From positions 1 to 11,216 of the forward strand of contig JAUXAH010000043.1 of the NCBI GenBank assembly GCA_030614945.1: a DNA stretch of 11,216 nt, read 5' to 3'. The position numbers were made by a program, and so were the translations under genes. Source of the stretch: Phycisphaerae bacterium. Its GTDB lineage: Bacteria > Planctomycetota > Phycisphaerae > Sedimentisphaerales > SG8-4. Below, one piece after another: positions 6,508 through 11,216 of this stretch; the first letter of the stretch is position 1; each line of letters begins with the position of its first letter. A model generated the notes under the pieces. The model was not told the DNA's origin. It worked only from the letters and a program-made list of their open reading frames with translations, and ran no database searches.

Positions 6508-6542
6508 GATAATCGATAATTCAATAATCAATAATCTTTAAT
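6508..6542. repeat. Heptad array before the PilB/GspE gene
   Basis: GATAATC GATAATT CAATAAT CAATAAT CTTTAAT, five 7-base units in register. It lies in the 60-base gap between the STAS gene and the ATPase start. It contains an in-frame TTG (6524) that artificially lengthens the ATPase frame; the residues YRLS in that extension are translated repeat. Confidence 0.75.
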
Positions 6543-6554
6543 CACTGCCTTTCT

Positions 6555-6890
6555 CTACGCAAAACTCTTTACCGCCTCGGTAAGTTCCGCGTAGCGGTCG
6601 AATTCATTCTCAAGCCGGGTGATTTCCAGAATCTTCGCACAGTTTTCATCAAGCCCCGCTAATCTAAGCTCGGATTTGTTCTCGCTGCAGTAGTCCCGAG
6701 ACCACAACAATTTTTCCAATCCCTCACTATCAATAAACCCCACGCCGCTCATATCGAGCACAATGCCGGCCTTGTGTGCGGCAATTATATCGGTGATTGT
6801 ATTTTGGAACAGCTCGACAAAGTCACCGTCCAGGTCGCCCTGCAATTCAACGACCGTAACATTGTTATAATCTTGTGTTTTTATTCTCAT
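6555..6890 (-). CDS. STAS-domain protein, anti-sigma-factor-antagonist type
   Basis: This is a 111-residue stand-alone STAS domain of the SpoIIAA/RsbV kind. In that family the unphosphorylated form captures a switch-protein kinase or anti-sigma factor, and phosphorylation of a conserved serine releases it. The pattern is complete: N-terminal strands (VTVVELQGDLDG), IVLDMSGVGFIDSEGLEKL at 43-61 with Ser55 as the likely phosphoacceptor in DSxG, and a C-terminal LRLAGL...I..LENEFDRY segment. Length matches the family. Its ATG (6890-6888) overlaps the TGA of the HD-GYP gene as ATGA, indicating translational coupling. No kinase or PP2C phosphatase partner is in this window, so the partner is probably elsewhere. 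In this setting it may relay a signal to the pilus/secretion machinery instead of to a sigma factor. Confidence 0.9.
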   Translation of the reverse strand: MRIKTQDYNNVTVVELQGDLDGDFVELFQNTITDIIAAHKAGIVLDMSGVGFIDSEGLEKLLWSRDYCSENKSELRLAGLDENCAKILEITRLENEFDRYAELTEAVKSFA

Positions 6891-8584
6891 CTGATTAGAG
6901 TCCCCACAGCAGCAGTGCCATATTCTACTGAACTACTTCTCCCATAAATTTCGCTGAAACTGTCCCGCATAATGTCCCATAGCTGATAGACGTCGCTGTT
7001 GATAAACACTCTGCCGACTTTTTCGTCAAACTGCGTGCCCAATCCTTTCTCTATTTCCGCCAGTGCTTGTTCTACTGTCAGTGCGCCTCTGTAGGTTCGT
7101 TTTGATGTCATTGCGTCAAAACTATCCGCCAATCCAACAATTTTGCCTGTCAGCGGTATCTGCTCACCGACTAAACCGTTGGGATATCCCTTGCCGTCGA
7201 CTTGCTCGTGGTGACACAGTACGCCCGGCACGATATCACGCATCTGTTTTATTTCACGTAAAATACCTGCCCCTATCGATGGATGCTTTCTTATACGGCT
7301 GAGCTCCTGCTCGGTTAGTTTACCCTGCTTGCACAATACCACTTCGTCTATTCCTATTTTTCCTATATCGTGCAGCAATCCAGCCAAATAAATCTTGTGT
7401 ATCTGGTCTTCTTCCAATAACTCTTCCTCGGCGAGCCTCTCCGCAAGCCATCGTGAGATAAATGCAACCCTTTCAGAATGGCCGCGCGTGTACGGGTCCT
7501 TGGCATCAATACTGCTTGTTAGTGCCTTCAACGAACCTATAAACAATTCTTCGAGGTCTTTGAACAGCCTGCCGTTCTCGACAAACACCGCACATCCATT
7601 GGCCACCGAGTTAAATAGCTTTACGTCGGTGCTGTCGAAGTCCTGCTTATCGATTCTGTTTATTGCAACCATCAGCCCTATTACGCAGCTGCCATTTTGA
7701 GTTCTTTCTACAAAATGGGACTCCACCCTGTCTTTACCGAATAAAGGTACCGCAATAATATTTTTTATGTTGTCCGACCAATCATATTTGAAAGGCGAAT
7801 CCACTTCGCTGTCCAGAAGGGCATCCTTACCGCTGTTTATTTCCTCCATCAGCCGGCTGTGTAAGATAGCTGCCATCCGCTCATCTATATCTATCAATCC
7901 CGACCCGGCAGTTACAACCAGCTGCTTTTCGTCCTCTATAGTCTTTTCCAGCACTACTGCGATACCTTCGACGGGGACAATCTCGGTTAAGCTGTCACAA
8001 GCGATTTGCAGAAAGTTGGCGTCCGGTTCGGTAACCTTCATATTTGTGCTGAGCTTGTGAAGCAGCACCAGCTCCTCGTACGTTTGTGCCAGCTCAGTGC
8101 CGACCATTTCAATTTGTTCTTCGGCTTCTGTCTCGGCTTGAAAATTCTCTGCTAAAAGCCCAAGCATTTCAGTGAAAATGGATTCTTGATTCGAGCATCC
8201 GGTATCCGCCATCGAGCATCCGGTATCCATCTCAATCAGAGCTGTTCCAACAGCTTCGCTCCCACGTTTTAGAACAGCAGCCAAAACCGGATTTGTCTCG
8301 CCAAGTCGGCAAACTTGCGTCTCTGTCCCGATGCAGTTTCCCTCACCTTCTTTGCTTAAAGCTCGCCGGCCTGCCTTTATTAACTGTTTTCGGCTGCTTT
8401 TGAATTTACCCCCCTCGCACAGCAAGACAAGCTCCCCGTCGGTGTTGCAAACTGCAAAATTAACGCCGAATTTATTTACCTTACCGCCAAACCTCTCAAA
8501 CTTACGTAGTTGTGGCGAACTTAAACTTTTCCTGATTGTATCCAATTTCGTATTTTGCATCTCGTATCTCGTATCTCGCTTCAC
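6887..8584 (-). CDS. GAF-HD-GYP protein, probable cyclic-di-GMP phosphodiesterase
   Basis: HD-GYP proteins hydrolyse cyclic di-GMP using a two- or three-metal centre. Numbering is from the GTG at 8584 (565 residues). Residues about 25-118 are an unrecognised, Cys-containing N-terminal region (FAVCNTDGELVLLCEGGKF). Residues about 155-175 look coiled-coil, and 180-340 form a GAF sensor domain (IIAVPLFGKD, GLMVAINR). The HD-GYP domain is at about 350-530: DPYTRGHSERVA, LLHDIGKIGI with His405/Asp406, RKHPSIG, CHHEQVDGKGYP with HHE 458-460 and GYP 466-468, and GLADSFDAMTSKRTYR. All key residues are present, so it should be active. The GTG overlaps the preceding TGA as GTGA; an ATG at 8560 is an alternative, and neither has a well-spaced Shine-Dalgarno. 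The first dozen residues and DTGCSMADTGCS (120-131) are encoded by heptad repeats. It lies between the response regulator and STAS genes. Confidence 0.92.
   Translation of the reverse strand: MKRDTRYEMQNTKLDTIRKSLSSPQLRKFERFGGKVNKFGVNFAVCNTDGELVLLCEGGKFKSSRKQLIKAGRRALSKEGEGNCIGTETQVCRLGETNPVLAAVLKRGSEAVGTALIEMDTGCSMADTGCSNQESIFTEMLGLLAENFQAETEAEEQIEMVGTELAQTYEELVLLHKLSTNMKVTEPDANFLQIACDSLTEIVPVEGIAVVLEKTIEDEKQLVVTAGSGLIDIDERMAAILHSRLMEEINSGKDALLDSEVDSPFKYDWSDNIKNIIAVPLFGKDRVESHFVERTQNGSCVIGLMVAINRIDKQDFDSTDVKLFNSVANGCAVFVENGRLFKDLEELFIGSLKALTSSIDAKDPYTRGHSERVAFISRWLAERLAEEELLEEDQIHKIYLAGLLHDIGKIGIDEVVLCKQGKLTEQELSRIRKHPSIGAGILREIKQMRDIVPGVLCHHEQVDGKGYPNGLVGEQIPLTGKIVGLADSFDAMTSKRTYRGALTVEQALAEIEKGLGTQFDEKVGRVFINSDVYQLWDIMRDSFSEIYGRSSSVEYGTAAVGTLIR
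8191..8232. repeat. In-frame heptad array inside the HD-GYP gene
   Basis: Six units in register: TCGAGCA TCCGGTA TCCGCCA TCGAGCA TCCGGTA TCCATCT. A 17-base core is exactly duplicated at a 21-base spacing (8191-8207 and 8212-8228), giving DTGCS twice in the protein, 7 residues apart. The 42-base length keeps the frame. It falls in the linker between the N-terminal region and the coiled coil. TCCGCCA also occurs in the intergenic array at 2990-3010. Confidence 0.75.
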
Positions 8585-8593
8585 GCCTCACGA
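8545..8593. repeat. Degenerate heptad array at the response-regulator/HD-GYP junction
   Basis: Seven units in register: ATTTCGT ATTTTGC ATCTCGT ATCTCGT ATCTCGC TTCACGC CTCACGA. It covers the last codons of the response regulator, its stop, the HD-GYP GTG start and the first 13 HD-GYP codons, which read KRDTRYEMQNTK. Because 7 is not a multiple of 3, each unit is read in a different frame. Both the stop and the start therefore lie inside repeat DNA. Confidence 0.75.
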
Positions 8594-8976
8594 TTAATTA
8601 CCGCCCTCTGATACAGAATATCTTCGATGTTTTCCAGCAACTCCCTGGGGCTAAACGGCTTGCTAATACAGCCCGATATCCGCAAATCTTCTTGCTGCTC
8701 TTGCGAAACAGCAAAACTTCTGGCTGTCAGCAAAATTACCGGTATATCTTTCGTCTCCTCGTTCTGCCGGATTTTCTCCACAAGCTCCAGTCCCGTCATA
8801 ACCGGCATCTGAAAATCCGTAACGATAATATCCGGCTTCTCCGAACAAGCCAGCTCAAAGGCCTCAGCGCCGTCCGTTGCCGTTACAACCTCATAACCGT
8901 TATTACGAAGCTTTATCGCCGCCACGTGAACGATATGTATTTCGTCGTCCACAACCAAAACTTTCTTTTCCGCCAT
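8581..8976 (-). CDS. Single-domain response regulator (receiver only)
   Basis: This is a CheY-like receiver of 131 residues without an output domain. The acidic pair Asp10/Asp11, phosphoacceptor Asp54 (VTDFQMP), Thr84 (LLTA) and Lys106 (SKPF) are all in their conserved places. It should accept phosphate from a histidine kinase, most likely the one encoded just upstream, and act by protein-protein contact, perhaps on the HD-GYP protein or the secretion machinery. Its ATG is preceded by GAGGAGG at 8990-8984 with a 7-base spacing, the strongest ribosome site in the window, which suggests high expression compared with its neighbours. The C-terminal residues INREA and the stop fall within the heptad array that continues into the HD-GYP gene; the domain itself ends before this. 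Confidence 0.95.
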   Translation of the reverse strand: MAEKKVLVVDDEIHIVHVAAIKLRNNGYEVVTATDGAEAFELACSEKPDIIVTDFQMPVMTGLELVEKIRQNEETKDIPVILLTARSFAVSQEQQEDLRISGCISKPFSPRELLENIEDILYQRAVINREA

Positions 8977-8994
8977 TGTTCTGCCTCCTCAATT

Positions 8995-9027
8995 CTTAGC
9001 GTTTAGCGTATGATTTTTTCCCCCCCG
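8995..9027. repeat. Two heptads plus a T6C7 tract upstream of the response regulator
   Basis: CTTAGCG TTTAGCG (8995-9008) is a short 7-base repeat immediately before the response-regulator ribosome site. Next to it is T6C7 (9014-9026). The minus-strand string from 9028 to 9013, GCGGGGGGGAAAAAAT, is identical to the plus strand at 3460-3475, beyond the other end of the gene cluster. The 70-base gap between kinase and regulator holds nothing else that I can name. Confidence 0.5.
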
Positions 9028-9046
9028 CTATTACTATCCGCTGCTT

Positions 9047-10618
9047 TTACACTACTGCTTCGACTGCTCCTCTCCTTGCCAGAGGCAGCTCAAAGCCAAA
9101 AGTGCTCCCCGCGCCGGGCTCACTTGCAACAAACACCCGGCCATCGTGAACCTTTTCGATTATTTGTTTAACAAGGTTAAGTCCCAACCCTGTCCCTTTT
9201 GCTTGACCTTCGTTTGCACCAACCCGGTAAAATTTATCAAAGATATGTTCGATTTCATCTTCGGGAATTCCAACTCCCGTATCAGTTATGCTAACTCGCG
9301 CTATGTTCGCGGTTTCGTCAACCTCGGTTTCAATTCTTATCGAACCTCCACCGGGAGTATACTTAACGGCGTTACTTAACAGATTGACGATAACCTGCGA
9401 AATCATATCCTTGTCTGCATACACCTGGTCGAAAACAATCGGCTTCTGTCCAATAATCTCGATATTCTTTTCTTCAGCGTAACTTTTTATCATTTGCAAC
9501 TGTTCTTCTATTAGTATTGTCAAGCTGACAGGCGCCTTTTCTAGCTTTATCAGGCCCGACTCTATTCGTGAAGTATTCAGAATGTCTTCAATCAGCCGAT
9601 TCAACCTTTGTGCCTGACTTTGAATCACCGAGTAAAACTCTTTTCTCGTCCGGCTGTCTCTCGCCTCGCCGTCAAGCAGCATTTCCGAATAGGCGTTGAT
9701 AGAAGCAAGGGGCGTCTTTAATTCGTGCGAGACGTGACTTACAAAATCATTTTTCATTTGTGATATTTCCTTCTCGCGCGTAATATCGTGAAGCACCGCT
9801 ACGACCCCACTAACCTGCTCCCTCTCATCGTAAACACACGAAACAATACAATCGAAAGTTCTTGCCCCTGTTTTCACCGGGCCGTCCCCGCGAAAGCCGG
9901 AACCATCTTCCGGCGTTCCCATTTTTGAAAATTCGATTTCCCGTCTCGTTGCCCGTACCTTACTTTGTCTGCTTTGACGCAGAAAATCTACAAATTCATT
10001 TTTACCTGCGTCCCCCTCTTCGCTACAGACAAGCTCGTCAATGGGTCTCTGCTGCGAAGCCCTGAAATCAAAATTGAAAAGCCTGCCGGCCGCCTCGTTT
10101 GCCATCGATAACCTGTCAAATTCGTCAATCACGATAACGGCATCACGGATGCTGTATATAATCGCCTCAATATTTCTTTTCTGCCGCTGTGTTAGTTGGA
10201 TCTGAATTTGCAAATCCTCGATTTGCTTTTCGAGCTCACCTATTACACTGGAGTAACTATCAATTCGCTCTGCAATCGCCTCAGTCAATTCGTCGATTTT
10301 GCTGATTTGCGATTTCCGGTTTCCAATTTTCGACTTACAACCGGCAACCGGCAATCGCCCATCGGCAGTTTCTTTCTTGAGCCGCCGGGCTATGGATGTG
10401 ATTCCTCCAGCCAGCCTCAGCCAATGCCAGCCAAGCCAAATCACGCCCACAGCCCCAATAACGCAGCACACCGGCACAATGGGGGCCCGTTGCACATAGC
10501 CGGCAAAACGCCAACCCTCTTCCGTGCCAGAGTCCAGCCACACGGCGAGGCCCCCTGTGAGCAGACTAACTGCCACAACACCTGTGACTATCGCATATAA
10601 GTTTTTTCTGAACTTCAA
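9047..10618 (-). CDS. Membrane sensor histidine kinase (HAMP-like, PAS, HisKA, HATPase)
   Basis: This is a 523-residue sensor kinase of the PhoR/WalK type. Two transmembrane helices (about 7-27 and 47-68) enclose only about 20 periplasmic residues, so it may sense within the membrane or cytoplasm. A HAMP-like segment follows: GITSIARRLKKE, then IDELTEAIAERID; the stretch between (85-105) is encoded by a heptad array. Residues 111-151 are coiled-coil, 152-280 a PAS domain (IRDAVIVIDEFDRLSMAN...GVVAVLHDITREKE). HisKA has His298 in VSHELKTPLASI. The ATPase domain has the N box (NLLSN, 412-416), DTGVG (446-450), FDKFYR (460-465) and GTGLGL (475-480). It should phosphorylate the receiver encoded next. 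The start is TTG at 10618, supported by GGAG 8 bases upstream; no ATG fits. It lies 58 bases after the TPR gene. Confidence 0.93.
   Translation of the reverse strand: MKFRKNLYAIVTGVVAVSLLTGGLAVWLDSGTEEGWRFAGYVQRAPIVPVCCVIGAVGVIWLGWHWLRLAGGITSIARRLKKETADGRLPVAGCKSKIGNRKSQISKIDELTEAIAERIDSYSSVIGELEKQIEDLQIQIQLTQRQKRNIEAIIYSIRDAVIVIDEFDRLSMANEAAGRLFNFDFRASQQRPIDELVCSEEGDAGKNEFVDFLRQSRQSKVRATRREIEFSKMGTPEDGSGFRGDGPVKTGARTFDCIVSCVYDEREQVSGVVAVLHDITREKEISQMKNDFVSHVSHELKTPLASINAYSEMLLDGEARDSRTRKEFYSVIQSQAQRLNRLIEDILNTSRIESGLIKLEKAPVSLTILIEEQLQMIKSYAEEKNIEIIGQKPIVFDQVYADKDMISQVIVNLLSNAVKYTPGGGSIRIETEVDETANIARVSITDTGVGIPEDEIEHIFDKFYRVGANEGQAKGTGLGLNLVKQIIEKVHDGRVFVASEPGAGSTFGFELPLARRGAVEAVV
10304..10366. 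repeat. In-frame heptad array inside the histidine kinase gene
   Basis: Nine units in register: GATTTGC GATTTCC GGTTTCC AATTTTC GACTTAC AACCGGC AACCGGC AATCGCC CATCGGC. Together they are 63 bases, exactly 21 codons, encoding residues 85-105 (ADGRLPVAGC, KSKIGNRKSQI). It sits between the two helices of the HAMP-like segment, where extra length can be tolerated. The drift from GATTTNC units to AACCGGC units suggests that two repeat types were joined. Confidence 0.75.
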
Positions 10619-10676
10619 ACCAACAACTCCTATTCTTTTCCAACCCTCAATTTACGATTTAATTTCCAGCCGATAA

Positions 10677-11216
10677 TCACCAATCCCGGATGTCTTTTCC
10701 TTTGGCCAGGAAATCTCCCAATTCACTGCTGGGATTTATTTCCCGTGCCCTTTTATATGCTCGTTCGGCCTTGTACGTTAGGCCGAGCTGCTCATAGCAT
10801 CTTGCCCTCATAAGCCAGGAAAAACCCGCGTTCTTCTTATCCGCCGCTATCCTTTCAAAGCTCCTGAGCGCCGCGGCGTAATTGCCGCCGGCATATTGAG
10901 CGCAGCCGACCAGAGCAATCGCATCAGTATAGCCCGGCTGCAAAGCCAACGCCTTTTGCCCACACGTAAACGCCCTGTTTGCCGCGCCTGCACCCAATGC
11001 CGCCTGACCCATTTTCACCCAAATCTCAGCGTTGTCCCTTTCCTCGACGCTTAATTGACTGTAGCAATTAACAGCCCTGCCATATTGGCCGCCGTTCATA
11101 CTGCACAGTGCCGTCACTTGCAGATACAATTTCTTTTTCTGCTCATCCCGGCACTGTTTGAACAGACTATCAAAAATCTCTGCCGCCTCGTTCCACTTGC
11201 CGCTGAATACATAGCA
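10677..11216 (-). CDS. TPR-repeat protein (5' end outside the window)
   Basis: The frame is open to the window edge, so the N-terminus is missing; the TTG at 11129 is only an internal codon. At least four tetratricopeptide units are visible: SGKWNEAAEIFDSLF, then YGRAVNCYSQLSVE, then AGAANRAFTCGQKALALQPG and GNYAAALRSFERI, followed by LGLTYKAERAYKRAREINPS near the C-terminus. TPR arrays are helical scaffolds for protein-protein contact; in pilus and secretion clusters they often serve as assembly or outer-membrane factors (PilF-like), but nothing here fixes that role. Cys residues are fairly frequent. It is the first gene of the cluster in view, upstream of the histidine kinase, and may be co-transcribed with it. 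Whether it carries a signal peptide cannot be seen. Confidence 0.85.
   Translation of the reverse strand, partial: CYVFSGKWNEAAEIFDSLFKQCRDEQKKKLYLQVTALCSMNGGQYGRAVNCYSQLSVEERDNAEIWVKMGQAALGAGAANRAFTCGQKALALQPGYTDAIALVGCAQYAGGNYAAALRSFERIAADKKNAGFSWLMRARCYEQLGLTYKAERAYKRAREINPSSELGDFLAKGKDIRDW

Noticed and set aside
5697..6509. 270-codon plus-strand open frame
   Set aside because: It lies wholly antisense to the PilB/GspE gene, whose motifs are clear, and shows no domain of its own.
6495..6524. TTG at 6524 as the start of the PilB/GspE gene
   Set aside because: It falls in a heptad array without a Shine-Dalgarno, whereas the ATG at 6494 has AGG at 7 bases.

Overview
The window most resembles a Planctomycetota chromosome, probably Phycisphaerae/Sedimentisphaerales-like. 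Three things point there: a secreted LamG protein with fibronectin-III-like repeats (YYWRxDE...VWSFTT) and a PEP-CTERM-like tail, a Tat-exported aldo/keto reductase, and intergenic sequence whose translations (MQNKPNL, RRRRIANER, KTNPIQ) I remember from assemblies of that group. The placement rests on recollection and composition, not on a search.

Layout. 3-1133 (+) is the 3' end of a large secreted LamG protein. A PEP-CTERM-like tail follows its stop in another frame (1136-1213), which suggests a single-base frameshift. 1214-1474 is a convergent spacer without a recognised gene. 1475-2485 (-) is a Tat-signal aldo/keto reductase with its own candidate promoter. 2550-3484 is a gene-free island packed with inverted repeats, a perfect-period 7-bp tandem array, a 10-12-bp A/C-rich array and other dispersed-repeat motifs.

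From 11216 down to 3485 lies one long minus-strand cluster, probably an operon: TPR protein (5' end outside the window), membrane histidine kinase, single-domain response regulator, GAF/HD-GYP protein, STAS-domain protein, PilB/GspE-type ATPase, PilC/GspF-type inner-membrane protein. Spacing is tight, with GTGA and ATGA stop/start overlaps. The layout suggests that phosphorelay, probable cyclic-di-GMP turnover and partner-switch signalling are wired to a type IV pilus or type II secretion motor. No pilin, secretin or peptidase gene is in view. Two features of the machinery genes stand out: the ATPase P-loop reads GPTGSGKNT instead of GPTGSGKTT, and the PilC-like gene seems to have its N-terminus in another frame.

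The most unusual structure is a network of degenerate 7-bp-period arrays. They occur in the intergenic island, at several gene junctions of the operon, and inside two coding regions, where the inserted lengths (63 and 42 bp) preserve the frame. One lies in the HAMP-like connector of the histidine kinase and one in a linker of the HD-GYP protein. Two unrelated genes end with their TGA at the same position in the same heptad (GCGTGAA). No tRNA, rRNA or CRISPR array was seen.
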